Shown: positions 24,392 through 33,465, counted from the first letter of the stretch. The stretch: 64,000 nt of DNA from Chloroflexota bacterium (GCA_027310565.1 DAIDAP010000015.1:90867-154866), one strand, 5' to 3'. Notes: a model not told the origin generated them from the sequence alone. Program-made: numbers and translations.

Positions 24392-25464
24392 CCGGCGTGC
24401 GGCGGGTCGCGATCCTCGCCGAGGGCCAGCTCGCGCCACGGACCGCCAAGACGGCGATCGGGGTCCTGCGCTACGCGCCGTACGAGGTCGTCGCGGTCGT
24501 CGACTCGACGCGCGCCGGGACGGACGCCGCGTCGCACGTCGGCGTGGGGAAGGGCGTACCCGTCGTCGCGACGGTGGACGAGGCGCTCGCGCTGGGCGCG
24601 GAGGCGCTGCTCGTCGGTACGGCGGCGCCGGGCGGCCGCATCGCCGACGCGTTCCGTCCACACCTCGGGCGCGCCCTCGAGCGGGGGCTCGGCGTGTGGA
24701 GCGGCCTGCACGAGCGGGTGCTGTCCGATCCCCTCCTCGCGGCCGCCGCGAGGAGGGGCGGCGCGACCGTGCGCGAGCTGCGCGATCCGCCGGCGGACCT
24801 GGCGATAGGCGGCCACCGCCGCCCGCGCCCAGGTGCCCGCGTCGTCCTCACCGTGGGGACCGATGCCGCCGTGGGCAAGATGACCGTCGCGCTCGAGCTC
24901 GTCGCCGCGCTCGAGCGCATGCGCGAGCGCGCCGTGTTCGTGCCGACCGGGCAGACCGGCATCGCGATCGCGGGGTGGGGCATCAGCGTCGACGCGGTCG
25001 TCGCCGACTTCATCGCCGGCGCCGCGGAGCGGATGGTCTGCGACGCGGCGGAGCGCGCCGACTGGGTCGTCGTCGAGGGGCAGGGCTCGCTCGCGCACCC
25101 GGGGTTCTCGGGCGTGACCCTCGGCCTCCTCCACGGCGCGTCTCCTGACATGATGGTCCTGGTGCACGACACGAGCAGGGCGGTCCTGAAGGGATTCGAG
25201 GGCGAGGGCCTGCCCGTGCGCGCGCTCGACGAGGCGATCCGCATGTACGAGGACGCGGCGGCGTGGCGGCACCCGCCCGACCGGCCGCGCGCGCGTGTCG
25301 TCGCGGTCGCGCTCAACACCTCGGGCCTCCCCGCGGAGGCCGTCCCGGGAGCCCTGCGCGACGCCGCCGCGCGGACGGGCATCGTGGCCGGCGACCCGAT
25401 CCGCGAGGGCGCGCCGGGCGCCGACCGGCTGGCGCGCGCGCTCGTCGGCGCGGCGGTCGCATGA
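24388..25464 (+). CDS. DUF1611 protein, DgcN-like (D-glutamate N-acetyltransferase family)
   Basis: A 358-residue protein. The N-terminal Rossmann-like domain (about 1-130) and C-terminal P-loop domain (VLTVGTDAAVGKMTVALELV near 150-168, VVEGQGSLAHPGFSG near 228-242) match DUF1611. A characterised family member, DgcN, acetylates D-glutamate and acts with DgcA, the racemase/epimerase encoded next to it. The same pairing is seen here (DgcA-like gene overlaps by 4 bases), and a D-aminoacylase lies upstream. The specific substrate remains inferred from context. Confidence 0.88.
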   Translation: MTGVRRVAILAEGQLAPRTAKTAIGVLRYAPYEVVAVVDSTRAGTDAASHVGVGKGVPVVATVDEALALGAEALLVGTAAPGGRIADAFRPHLGRALERGLGVWSGLHERVLSDPLLAAAARRGGATVRELRDPPADLAIGGHRRPRPGARVVLTVGTDAAVGKMTVALELVAALERMRERAVFVPTGQTGIAIAGWGISVDAVVADFIAGAAERMVCDAAERADWVVVEGQGSLAHPGFSGVTLGLLHGASPDMMVLVHDTSRAVLKGFEGEGLPVRALDEAIRMYEDAAAWRHPPDRPRARVVAVALNTSGLPAEAVPGALRDAAARTGIVAGDPIREGAPGADRLARALVGAAVA

Positions 25465-26504
25465 GGCCTCTGGCGCCGACGTCGGTCGGCCCGCGGGTGC
25501 GCACCGTCGACGTGCACCTCGAGGTGCCCTTCCAGATCTCGCGTGCGACGCGGACGGAGAAGCGCGTCGTGCTCGTCGAGTGGGAGGAGGATGGACGCGT
25601 CTCGCGCGGCGAGGGATCCGCCGATCCGTTCTTCGGGGAGACGACCGAGTCGATCGAGGCCGACGTGCGCCGTGGGCTCGACCTCCTGCCGGACGATCCC
25701 GAGGACCTCGCGGCGCTCCGCGCCCGTCTCGACGAGCGCTTCCCGCACGGCGGCGCCGCGGCGTGCGCGCTCGACGTGCTCGCGCACGATCGCGCCGCGC
25801 AGGCGGCCGGCGTTCCGTTGCGCACGTTCCTCGGGCTGGCGCCCGCCGAGGCGCCGCCGACGTCCTTCACCATCGGCATCGCCGAGCCCGCGGTCATGGC
25901 CGAGCGCGCCGCCGCGGCGGCGGCGAGGGGCTTCACCGTGCTGAAGGTGAAGCTCGGGCACGGCGACGGCGTGGACGCGCTCGCGGCGATACGCGAGCGC
26001 TTCAGGGGGACGATCCGGGTGGACCCGAACGCGGCGTGGACGCCGGAGGAGGCCCCCGGCCGCATCGAGCGCATCGCGCGCTTCGGGATCGAGTTCGTCG
26101 AGCAGCCGACGCCGCCGGACGACGTCGAGGGGCTCCGCCGCGTGCGCGAGCGCAGCGCCCTGCCGATCGTCGCGGACGAGGCCGCGGTGCGGCTCGCGGA
26201 CGTCGATCGGCTGGCGAGCGCGTGCGACGGGATCAACGTGAAGCTCCAGAAGTGCGGCGGCGTCGCCCAGGCGCGCGCGATGATCGCTCGCGCGCACGAG
26301 CTCGGTCTGCGCGTGATGCTCGGCTGCCGCGCGGCGGAGACGAGCGTCGCGATCGCCGCGGCGGCGCACCTCGCACCCGCGGTCGAGTGGGCCGACCTCG
26401 ACGGGAACCTGCTCATCGTCGACGACCCGTTCGTCGCGGTGCCGGTGGAAGGAGGACGCTTCGTGTTCAGCGACCGACCCGGTCTCGGAGCGCTGCCGTC
26501 GTGA
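25461..26504 (+). CDS. Enolase-superfamily dipeptide epimerase, DgcA-like
   Basis: A 347-residue enzyme of the muconate-lactonising subgroup. Catalytic and metal residues: the KVKLG lysine pair (about 157-161), VDPNAAWT (metal Asp), EFVEQPTPP (metal Glu), IVADEAA (metal Asp), and NVKLQKCGG with the opposite-face lysine. Known relatives are L-Ala-D/L-Glu epimerase and the N-acetyl-glutamate racemase DgcA. The overlap with the DgcN-like gene favours the latter role. Confidence 0.9.
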   Translation: MRPLAPTSVGPRVRTVDVHLEVPFQISRATRTEKRVVLVEWEEDGRVSRGEGSADPFFGETTESIEADVRRGLDLLPDDPEDLAALRARLDERFPHGGAAACALDVLAHDRAAQAAGVPLRTFLGLAPAEAPPTSFTIGIAEPAVMAERAAAAAARGFTVLKVKLGHGDGVDALAAIRERFRGTIRVDPNAAWTPEEAPGRIERIARFGIEFVEQPTPPDDVEGLRRVRERSALPIVADEAAVRLADVDRLASACDGINVKLQKCGGVAQARAMIARAHELGLRVMLGCRAAETSVAIAAAAHLAPAVEWADLDGNLLIVDDPFVAVPVEGGRFVFSDRPGLGALPS

Positions 26505-27199
26505 CCGGTCGCCCGGCGCGGTCGCCCACGACGGGTCCGCTCGCGGTCGGGCTGTTCGCCGTCGGGCTGCTGCTCGCCGGCCTCGTCGCGCTCGCGCTGC
26601 TCTGGTCGGGGACGGGGCCGTACGCGGACATGGCGCGCGACAACGGTGTGACGGCCACGGTCTTCGTCGGCCCGGACGGCCGCGAGGTGACACGGGACCT
26701 GCCGGAGACCCTCGACCTCCACCGCCGCTGGTCCGCGTACGTGACCGGTGTGGGCGACGCGCCGCCGACCTTCGAGGGGGACGTCCGTTTCGACGCCAAC
26801 GAGATCTCACACATGGTCGACGTGCGCCGCGTCTTCGACATCGCCAAGCTCCTCGTGCCCACCGGCCTGTTCGTGATCCTCCTGCGCCTGCAGCGTGCGC
26901 GCGCGCAGGGCGGCGCGTCGGCCCTGCGGCTGGCGCGCGACGGGAGCCTCGTCGCCCTGGCCGTCGTCGCGGTCGTCAGCCTCCTCACGCTCGTGGCGTT
27001 CGAGAGCCTGTTCATGGCCTTCCACGTGGTCGCTTTTCCGCAGGGCAACTACATGTTCGACCCGGCGGTGAGCAACCTCGTCCGTCTGTATCCGGACTGG
27101 TACTGGGAGGGCGTCACGCAGCGGGTCGGCGTGTCGTTCGTCGTCGTCACGCTCGGCATCGCGCTCGCCGCGACGCTCGGGCTGCGGCGAGCGAAGTGA
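26501..27199 (+). CDS. DUF1461/TIGR01906 integral membrane protein (Lit-like)
   Basis: A 232-residue membrane protein, GTG start overlapping the epimerase stop. Helices at about 14-37, 112-132, 150-172 and 206-226. Conserved motifs: EISHMVDVRRVF in the extracytoplasmic loop, and AFHVVAFPQGNYMFDP followed by LVRLYPDWYW. These match DUF1461, whose characterised member Lit moves an acyl chain within bacterial lipoproteins. Assigning Lit activity here is inference. Confidence 0.8.
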   Translation: MTGRPARSPTTGPLAVGLFAVGLLLAGLVALALLWSGTGPYADMARDNGVTATVFVGPDGREVTRDLPETLDLHRRWSAYVTGVGDAPPTFEGDVRFDANEISHMVDVRRVFDIAKLLVPTGLFVILLRLQRARAQGGASALRLARDGSLVALAVVAVVSLLTLVAFESLFMAFHVVAFPQGNYMFDPAVSNLVRLYPDWYWEGVTQRVGVSFVVVTLGIALAATLGLRRAK

Positions 27200-27215
27200 C
27201 CTAGACTCGCCGCCG

Positions 27216-28319
27216 ATGAAGCGCGCTCTCCTCGTCGAGGACCTCCCGCAGGTCGCGCAGCACCTCCAGGCGATGCTCGCGCGCGAGCAGGACGTCGAGC
27301 TGGCGGGCGTGCAGACGCAGGCCGACGCGGCGATCGCGCAGGCGACGACCGAGAAGCCGGACATCGTGATGATCGACGCGCTGCTCCAGGGGAAGACGAC
27401 GGGCTTCGACGTCGCGAAGCGCGTGCGCGCTGCGTCGCCCGGCACGCGCATCGTCCTCGTCACCGTCCCGCAGAAGCCGGTCGAGCCGAAGCCCGAGCTC
27501 GGCATCGACGCCGTGTTCGTGCTGCCGGGCGGCGCGAACGAGCTCGGCGTCGCGCTTGGCATCGGCAAGGCGGCGAAGGTCGCCGCCGGAACGATCGTCG
27601 CCGTGTACTCGCCCAAGGGCGGCACCGGAAAGACGACGCTCGCGCTCAATCTGGCGTGCGTGCTGCGTCGTCAGGGCAAGGCCGTCGCGCTGCTCGACGG
27701 CGTGATGCAGTTCGGCTCGATCCGCCACGTGCTGCAGGTGCCGCCCTCCGCGCGCTCGTTCGTCGACCTGCCCGCCGCCGGCGCGATGAAGACGTCGATC
27801 GGCGAGGTGCTGTGGGAAGGCCCGGGCGGCGTGCACATCCTGCTCTCCCCCGCGCGGCCGGAGGAGGCCGACCTCGTGCAGGCCGCTGACATCGCCACCG
27901 CGATGAAGCTCCTCGCCGAGAGCCACGACTACGTGATCGTCGACACGCCGTCGCGGCTCACCGAGGACACGCTCGCGATCCTCGACGCGGCGTCGCTCGT
28001 GCTGCTCGTGGTCACCTACATGAGCGCGACCGTCGCGAACGCGCGGTCGGCGATCGACACGTTCGAGGCGCTCGGCTACAAGGGCCAGAAGCCGATCCTC
28101 CTCGTCGTGAACCAGGCGGACACGGCGGCGGGCATGTCCAAGGGAGGCCTCGAGCACGCGCTGAACCTGCCGGTCGTCGCCGAGGTGCCGACCGACTGGA
28201 AGACGGTGAGCGAGTCGCTGAACAAGCAGCAGCCGTTCGTCCTCGCGTCCCCGACGGCGCCGGTGAGCAAGGCGCTGGATCAGCTCGCGACCGCGCTCGT
28301 CTCCCAGCAGCGCAAATAG
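27216..28319 (+). CDS. CpaE/TadZ-like protein: receiver-like domain plus MinD/ParA-type ATPase
   Basis: A 367-residue protein. Residues 3-110 form a receiver-like domain keeping an acceptor-position Asp (IVMIDAL), but I see no clear lysine in the usual place, so phosphorylation is uncertain. From 125 a deviant Walker A ATPase follows (YSPKGGTGKTTLALNLA) with LLDGVMQFGS and Walker B-like YVIVDTPS. This architecture is typical of CpaE/TadZ, which positions Tad/Flp pilus assembly at a cell pole. A Flp pilin gene lies at 62883 in this window. The murI gene follows after 6 bases. Confidence 0.9.
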   Translation: MKRALLVEDLPQVAQHLQAMLAREQDVELAGVQTQADAAIAQATTEKPDIVMIDALLQGKTTGFDVAKRVRAASPGTRIVLVTVPQKPVEPKPELGIDAVFVLPGGANELGVALGIGKAAKVAAGTIVAVYSPKGGTGKTTLALNLACVLRRQGKAVALLDGVMQFGSIRHVLQVPPSARSFVDLPAAGAMKTSIGEVLWEGPGGVHILLSPARPEEADLVQAADIATAMKLLAESHDYVIVDTPSRLTEDTLAILDAASLVLLVVTYMSATVANARSAIDTFEALGYKGQKPILLVVNQADTAAGMSKGGLEHALNLPVVAEVPTDWKTVSESLNKQQPFVLASPTAPVSKALDQLATALVSQQRK

Positions 28320-28325
28320 CGGCCG

Positions 28326-29156
28326 GTGTCGCAGCGCTCCGGGCTTCCCATCGGTGTGTTCGATTCGGGCGTCGGCGGGCTCACCGTGCTGCGGGAGCTG
28401 CGCCGCCAGCTGCCGGCCGAGTCGACCGTCTACCTCGGCGACGAGGCGCGCATGCCGTACGGCCCGCGGCCCGCGGCCGAGGTGCTCGAGTTCACGCGGC
28501 AGGCGATGCGCTGGTTCGCGTCGCGCGGCTGCAAGCTCGTCGTCATCGCCTGCAACACGGCGACGAGCGCGGCGCTCGAGGCGGTGCGCGACGAGTCGGC
28601 GGTGCCGATCATCGGCGTCGTCCGGCCCGGCGCGGCCGCGGCGCTCGCCGCGTCGGCGCGGCGCGCGATCGGCGTTCTCGCCACGGTCGGCACCGTGCGC
28701 TCGGGCGCGTACGTGCGGGCGGTCCGCGACCTCGATCCGTTCGCCGACGTCGTCCAGCGGGCCTGTCCGAAGCTCGTGCCCCTCGTCGAGGCGGGGAGAG
28801 CGGGCACGCCCGAGGCGCTCGCCGCGGTGCGCGAGTACGTCGGCCCGCTGCTCAGCGAGGGTGGCGTCGTGACGCCGGTCGTCGACACGCTGCTCCTGGG
28901 CTGCACGCACTACCCGCTGCTCCGCGAGGAGTTCGCGGCCGTGGCCGGCCCGGCGGTGCGCGTCGTGGACTCGGCGACCACGACGGCGCTCGCCGTGCGC
29001 GAGGTGCTCGCGTCGCATCGTCTGCTCGCCGGGGAGGGACGCCCGACGCACGAGGTGTGCGCGACCGGCCCCGTCGCGCGCTTCCGCGACGTCGCGCGGA
29101 CCATCTTCGGCGAGGATCTCCCCGAGGTGTCCGGCGTCGCGCTCGCCGGACCGTGA
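28326..29156 (+). CDS. murI: Glutamate racemase MurI
   Basis: A 276-residue enzyme making D-glutamate for peptidoglycan. Both catalytic cysteines are visible in IACNTATSAA (about 76-85) and LLGCTHYPLL (about 194-203), with the N-terminal FDSGVGGLTVL and the YLGDEARMPYG loop. GTG start. Coupled to the GTPase gene (GTGA overlap). D-glutamate also links it logically to the DgcN/DgcA genes 2 kb upstream. Confidence 0.95.
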   Translation: MSQRSGLPIGVFDSGVGGLTVLRELRRQLPAESTVYLGDEARMPYGPRPAAEVLEFTRQAMRWFASRGCKLVVIACNTATSAALEAVRDESAVPIIGVVRPGAAAALAASARRAIGVLATVGTVRSGAYVRAVRDLDPFADVVQRACPKLVPLVEAGRAGTPEALAAVREYVGPLLSEGGVVTPVVDTLLLGCTHYPLLREEFAAVAGPAVRVVDSATTTALAVREVLASHRLLAGEGRPTHEVCATGPVARFRDVARTIFGEDLPEVSGVALAGP

Positions 29157-30262
29157 ACCTCGTCTCGACGATCACCGGGCTGCCGTACGTGGGGAAGACC
29201 ACGCTCTTCAACCTGCTCACCGGCGGCCATGCGGCGACGGGTGCGTTCGCCGGCGCCGAGGCCGAGACGAACGTCGGCGTGGCGAAGGTGCCGGACGCGC
29301 GCGTCGACCGCCTTTCGGCGCTCTACGCGCCGAAGAAGACGACGTACGCGGAGGTGACGTACCGCGACCTCGGCCTCGCGCACTCGGCGCAGCAGCACCA
29401 GGGCGGCCCGAGCGCGCAGAAGCTCGGCGACCTGCGGACCTCCGACGCGATCCTGCACGTCGTGCGCGCCTTCCGCGACGCGTCCGTGCCGCACGTGGAC
29501 GCGACGGTCGACCCGGTGCGCGACCTCGCGAGCATCGAGCTGGAGCTGCTCATCGCGGACCACGCCGTCGTGGAGAAGCGCCTCGAGCGCATCGAGCCCG
29601 AGCTGCGGGCGGCGAAGGGCGCCGAGCGCGAGGCGCGCGAGCGGGAGCGGAGCGTGCTGCGGAAGGCGATGACGTCCCTCGAGGCCGAGACGCCGCTGCG
29701 CGACCTCGCGCTGGACGAGGAGGAGCGCAGGGCCGTGCGCGGCTACCGCTTCCTGACGCTGCTGCCGCAGCTCGTCGTCGCGAACGTCGACGAGGCCGAC
29801 GTCGCGGGTGCGGAGGCCGTCCTCGCGCCGCTCCGCGCCGCGGCCGCCGCGCACCGGCACGAATCGGTCGTCGCGGTGTGCGCGAAGCTCGAGGCCGAGA
29901 TCGCGGACCTCGAGCCCGAGGAGGCCGGCGCGTTCCGCCGGGACCTCGGCGTGACCGAGCCAGCGCTGCACCGCGTCATCCGAGCGACGTACGACCTCCT
30001 CGGCCTCGTCTCGTTCTTCACCGTCGGGTCCGACGAGGTGCGCGCCTGGACGATCCCCGCGGGCACGCAGGCGCCCGCGGCCGCCGGCGCGATCCACTCG
30101 GACCTCGAGCGCGGCTTCATCCGCGCGGAGGTGATCGAGTGGGACCGCCTGCTGGAGGCCGGCTCGGAGGCGAACGCGAAGAAGCGGGGGGTCGTGCGGA
30201 CCGAGGGGAGGGACTACGTCGTGAAGGACGGTGACGTGCTGCACGTCCTGTTCAACGTGTGA
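29153..30262 (+). CDS. ychF: YchF/OLA1-type GTPase, divergent
   Basis: A 369-residue member of the Obg-related YchF family. G1 is GLPYVGKTTLFNLL (usual family form has N for Y and S for T), and the ATP-favouring specificity motif is NVDE. The helical domain (about 120-200) and C-terminal TGS domain (FFTVGSDEVRAWTIPAGTQA to the end) are present. The G3 segment reads RDLGLAHSA and seems to lack the glycine of DxxG, so nucleotide hydrolysis may be altered. Overlaps murI upstream and the PfkB gene downstream by 4 bases. Confidence 0.85.
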   Translation: MNLVSTITGLPYVGKTTLFNLLTGGHAATGAFAGAEAETNVGVAKVPDARVDRLSALYAPKKTTYAEVTYRDLGLAHSAQQHQGGPSAQKLGDLRTSDAILHVVRAFRDASVPHVDATVDPVRDLASIELELLIADHAVVEKRLERIEPELRAAKGAEREARERERSVLRKAMTSLEAETPLRDLALDEEERRAVRGYRFLTLLPQLVVANVDEADVAGAEAVLAPLRAAAAAHRHESVVAVCAKLEAEIADLEPEEAGAFRRDLGVTEPALHRVIRATYDLLGLVSFFTVGSDEVRAWTIPAGTQAPAAAGAIHSDLERGFIRAEVIEWDRLLEAGSEANAKKRGVVRTEGRDYVVKDGDVLHVLFNV

Positions 30263-31122
30263 GCACCGGCCCGGGGCGGTTCGTCGCGGTCGGCCACGTG
30301 GCGCGCGACGAGTTCGAGGGCGAGCCGGCGTGGCGCCTCGGCGGCACCGCCCTCTACGCGACGGCGACCGCGGCGCGGCTCGGCGTCGCGACCGACCTCG
30401 TCACGCGCGTCGGTCCGCGCGAATCGGGGCCGCTGCGCGAGCGGTGCGCGGCGCTCGGCATCACGCTGCACGCGCTGCCCGCCGAGGTCACGACCACGTA
30501 CGCCTTCCGCCACGTCGACGGCCACCGGGAGCTCCGCCTGCGCGCGCGCGCCCGCGGCATCACCGCCGCCGACGTGCCGCCGGAGCTCCTCGGTGCGCCG
30601 GCCGTCGTCCTCGCCTCGATCGCGCACGAGATCCATCCGAGCCTGCTGCGCGCGTTCACGACGGGGCAGGTCGTGGTCGCGGCGCAGGGCTACCTGCGGG
30701 AGTGGAGCGCGGATGGGTCGATCCGGCCGCGGCGGTGGGACGGCGCCGAGGAGGTCGTCGCCGCGGCGCGCGCCGTCGTGCTGAGCGAGGACGATGTCGC
30801 GGGCGACCTGAGCGGGCCGCGCCGCTGGTCCGCGCATGGCGTGGTCATCGTGACGCTCGCCGAGCGTGGCGCCCTCGTGCTGGACGCCGGCGACGAGCGG
30901 CTCGTGCCGGGCTGCGCGGCCGCGCGCGTCGTCGATCCGACCGGCGCGGGCGACGCGTTCGCGGCGGGCCTGGCGGTCGCCCTCGCGGAGGGGCGCGCGC
31001 TGCTCGACGCCGTGCGCTTCGCCAACGCGGTGGCGTCGTTCGCGGTCGAGGCGGTCGGCACCGAGGGCCTGTCGGACCGTGCGGGGGTCGAGGCGCGGCT
31101 GCGCGGCGGGTCGTGCGGCTGA
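30259..31122 (+). CDS. PfkB family carbohydrate kinase
   Basis: A 287-residue kinase, GTG start overlapping the GTPase stop. N-terminal GGTALYATATAARLG (about 29-43) is the PfkB substrate-binding Gly-rich motif, and DPTGAGDAFAAGLA near 229-242 holds the catalytic Asp and anion hole. It lacks several lid elements of ribokinase, and the substrate (sugar or nucleoside) is not deducible. Last gene of the murI operon, convergent with the binding-protein gene. Confidence 0.88.
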   Translation: MSTGPGRFVAVGHVARDEFEGEPAWRLGGTALYATATAARLGVATDLVTRVGPRESGPLRERCAALGITLHALPAEVTTTYAFRHVDGHRELRLRARARGITAADVPPELLGAPAVVLASIAHEIHPSLLRAFTTGQVVVAAQGYLREWSADGSIRPRRWDGAEEVVAAARAVVLSEDDVAGDLSGPRRWSAHGVVIVTLAERGALVLDAGDERLVPGCAAARVVDPTGAGDAFAAGLAVALAEGRALLDAVRFANAVASFAVEAVGTEGLSDRAGVEARLRGGSCG

Positions 31123-31150
31123 TGCCGCGTCGGGGAGTCCCGTGCCGCCG

Positions 31151-32065
31151 CTACTCCGGCGACAGCTTGCGGTCGCCGGTGATGGGCGTGATGTCCTTCT
31201 CGTACAGCGTGGCCCACGTCCCGCTCGAGATCAGGCGCGAGACGAAGTCGTCGAGGAACGGCATGAAGCCCTGCCGGTCGCCGCTGACGTTCTTCTTCAC
31301 GCCGATCCCGTAGCGGCGGTCGCCGAACGCGGCGCCGACGATGGCCGTCCCGGCGTCCCGCTTCGCGAGCATGGCGAGCACGACCTCGTTCGCCGCGATC
31401 GCCTCGGCGGCGCCGATCCGGAGTGCCTCGAGGCACGCGGCATAGCTGTCGACGAGGAGGATCTTCGCGCCGTTGCTCGTGGCGGCGCGCAGGTCGGTCT
31501 CGGCCGCCGAGCCGCGCTGCGTGCAGACCGTCTTCGAGCCGTCGGCGACGTCGCGCACCTCGCTGATCTGGTCGTTTCCCTTGCGCACGAGGAGCCGGGC
31601 GCCGGTGCGGAAGTACGCCGCACCGACGTCGATCTGCGCCTTCACGTCGTCGCTGAGCGGCACCGCCTGGATGACCACGTCGGCGCTGCCCCCGGTGAGG
31701 GCCGTGATCCGCGTCGCGGCGTTGACCGGCACCCACTCGATGCGGCTCGCCGGGTCGTCGCGGCCGCCGTAGATCGCCCTCATCAGCTCGCGCGCGAGGT
31801 CGACCTCGAATCCCGACCACGCGCCGGTGCTCGGGTCCTTCTCGCTGAACGGCGGGTTGTCCTCCTGCGTGCCCACGCGCACCTTGCCCCTCGCCTGCAG
31901 CGCGTATTGGTACGTCGCGAGCTCGAAGCGTGGTCGTGTGCTCGGGCTCGCGGTCGGCGCGGCGCTCGGGGTCGGCCGCGTCGTGTCCGTTGGCGTGCAC
32001 GAGAGCAGGGCCGCGACGAGGAGCGCGATGGTGCCAGCGCCGCGGCGGCGCATCTCCATGGGCAC
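31151..32065 (-). CDS. Solute-binding lipoprotein (family 3 amino-acid type)
   Basis: A 304-residue exported protein. The N-terminus has Arg residues, a hydrophobic stretch and a lipobox-like LLSC, then a Thr/Pro/Ser linker. The mature part is a two-lobed family 3 binding protein (VRVGTQEDNPPFSEKD, WSGFEVDLARELM, then RITALTGGSADVVIQAVPLSDD). It would bind an amino acid or similar ligand outside the cell. No permease or ATPase gene is adjacent, so it is an orphan component. ATGs at 32065, 32059 and 32053 all give a workable signal peptide. Confidence 0.9.
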   Translation of the reverse strand: MPMEMRRRGAGTIALLVAALLSCTPTDTTRPTPSAAPTASPSTRPRFELATYQYALQARGKVRVGTQEDNPPFSEKDPSTGAWSGFEVDLARELMRAIYGGRDDPASRIEWVPVNAATRITALTGGSADVVIQAVPLSDDVKAQIDVGAAYFRTGARLLVRKGNDQISEVRDVADGSKTVCTQRGSAAETDLRAATSNGAKILLVDSYAACLEALRIGAAEAIAANEVVLAMLAKRDAGTAIVGAAFGDRRYGIGVKKNVSGDRQGFMPFLDDFVSRLISSGTWATLYEKDITPITGDRKLSPE

Positions 32066-32091
32066 CGAGCGTAACGCGCTAGCCTCGGGCC

Positions 32092-32889
32092 GTGCAGGAT
32101 CACTTCGGTCCGGCGCGCGCGGTGCTCGCGTCGGCCGCGTTCCGCGCGAGCGCGCTGGTGCGCGACCCCGCGGGCGACGAGCTCCTCGGCCTCGATGCCG
32201 ACGCCGTCCACCCGGCGGCGTCGGTCATCAAGATCCCGCTGGTGATGGCGCTCTACGACGACGCGGCCGCGGGGCGTCTGAGCCTCGACGAGCGCGCGCC
32301 CGTCGGTGCGCGTGTGGACGGCAGCGGCGTGCTGCGCGACCTGCGCGACGTCGAAGCGCTGACGCTCCGCGACCTCGCCGCGCTCACGATGATCCTGTCC
32401 GACAACACGGCGACGAACGCGCTCATCGCCCGCCTGGGCCTCGACCGCGTGAGCGAGCGGCTGCGCGAGTGGGGCTGCGCCGCGACGCGGCTGCGCCGGA
32501 GCATGTACGACGTCGAGGCGGCGCGTCGCGGGCTCGAGAACGTGGCGAGCGCTCGCGAGACGGCCATGCTCGTGGCGCGGCTCGTCGCCGCGGAGGGCAT
32601 CGACCGCGGCGCCGCCGACGGCGTGCTCGGGCTCATGGAGCGCTGCGACGACGACCGCAAGCTGCGCCGTTACCTCGCGCCGGAGGAGAAGGTGCCCAGC
32701 AAGAGCGGGACGCTCGACGCGTCCCGGAACGACGTGGCGCTGTTCCGCGGGCCGCGGCGCACGCTGATCGTCGCGGCGTTCACGCGGGAGGTCCGCGACC
32801 ACCTTGCCGCCGAGCACGCGCTCGGGGTCCTCGGCCGCTGCGCGGCGCGGGCCGCGGGTATCGCGGTGCCGCCCCTTCCGTTCGGGTAG
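32092..32889 (+). CDS. Class A beta-lactamase-like serine hydrolase
   Basis: A 265-residue protein of the penicillin-binding/beta-lactamase fold. Motifs: SVIK (SxxK nucleophile, about 44-47), SDN (about 103-105) and KSGT (about 204-207). No signal peptide is visible from GTG 32092, and no clear Glu166-type ExxxN motif, so a cytosolic peptidase or esterase-like role is as likely as lactam hydrolysis. Divergent from the lipoprotein gene. Confidence 0.85.
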   Translation: MQDHFGPARAVLASAAFRASALVRDPAGDELLGLDADAVHPAASVIKIPLVMALYDDAAAGRLSLDERAPVGARVDGSGVLRDLRDVEALTLRDLAALTMILSDNTATNALIARLGLDRVSERLREWGCAATRLRRSMYDVEAARRGLENVASARETAMLVARLVAAEGIDRGAADGVLGLMERCDDDRKLRRYLAPEEKVPSKSGTLDASRNDVALFRGPRRTLIVAAFTREVRDHLAAEHALGVLGRCAARAAGIAVPPLPFG

Positions 32890-32899
32890 CGCAGCGGCG

Positions 32900-33295
32900 A
32901 TGATGCGTGGCGTGCGCACCCATCGCCGGCGTCGGTCGCCGCGCTCGCTCCGGCCGCTCGTGGCCGCGCTCGTCCTGGCCGTCGGGCTCCTGAGCGCGTG
33001 GGCGTTCGCCGGCATCACCATCCGCGAGAACGCGCTGGCGCGGTTGACGTCCCAGACCCAGGCCCAGATCGCGGCGGAGGAGCGGCGCCGCACGACGCTC
33101 GAGGCCTCCGTCGCCCAGAAGCGCACGGAGGACTACGTCGCCGAGCGCGCGCGCAGCCTCGGATGGGCGTGGCCGTGGGAGGCGATCATCGCGGTCGAGC
33201 AGGAGCGCGCGGCGCGGAACGAGGCGACGCCGGAGGAAGCCCGTCCCAGCCGCGTGCAGCGCTGGGTCGCGCTGCTCCTGGGCGCCGGGTCTTGA
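32900..33295 (+). CDS. FtsB/DivIC-like septum formation initiator
   Basis: A 131-residue bitopic protein: basic N-terminus, one membrane helix (about 19-38), an external coiled coil (about 45-80, RLTSQTQAQIAAEERRR), then the DYVAERARSLGWAWPWE segment, which corresponds to the conserved end of the FtsB/DivIC domain. These proteins link FtsL and FtsQ/DivIB in the division complex. ATG at 32900, with an adjacent ATG at 32903. Confidence 0.8.
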   Translation: MMRGVRTHRRRRSPRSLRPLVAALVLAVGLLSAWAFAGITIRENALARLTSQTQAQIAAEERRRTTLEASVAQKRTEDYVAERARSLGWAWPWEAIIAVEQERAARNEATPEEARPSRVQRWVALLLGAGS

Positions 33296-33387
33296 GCTCT
33301 CACGCCGGCGACGCATCGCCTCAGGGGCCGAGCGTCACGCCAAGAGCGCGTCGATGGTCGTGATCCCTGGTACGATTAGACTGACGA

Positions 33388-33459
33388 CGCGGGGTGGAGC
33401 AGCGGTAGCTCGACGGGCTCATAACCCGTAGGTCCTGGGTTCGAATCCCAGCCCCGCAA
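33388..33459 (+). tRNA. Initiator tRNA-fMet (CAT)
   Basis: Acceptor CGCGGGG against CCCCGCA leaves the C1-A72 mismatch diagnostic of bacterial initiators, and the anticodon stem ACGGG/CCCGT contains the three initiator G-C pairs around loop CTCATAA. CCA is not encoded. TACGAT at 33371-33376 is a likely -10. Confidence 0.96.
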
Positions 33460-33465
33460 CAGACC

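Noticed and set aside
32092..32889. Beta-lactamase resistance gene
   Set aside because: The core motifs are present, but there is no signal peptide and no clear Glu166-type motif, so a general serine hydrolase is the safer call.
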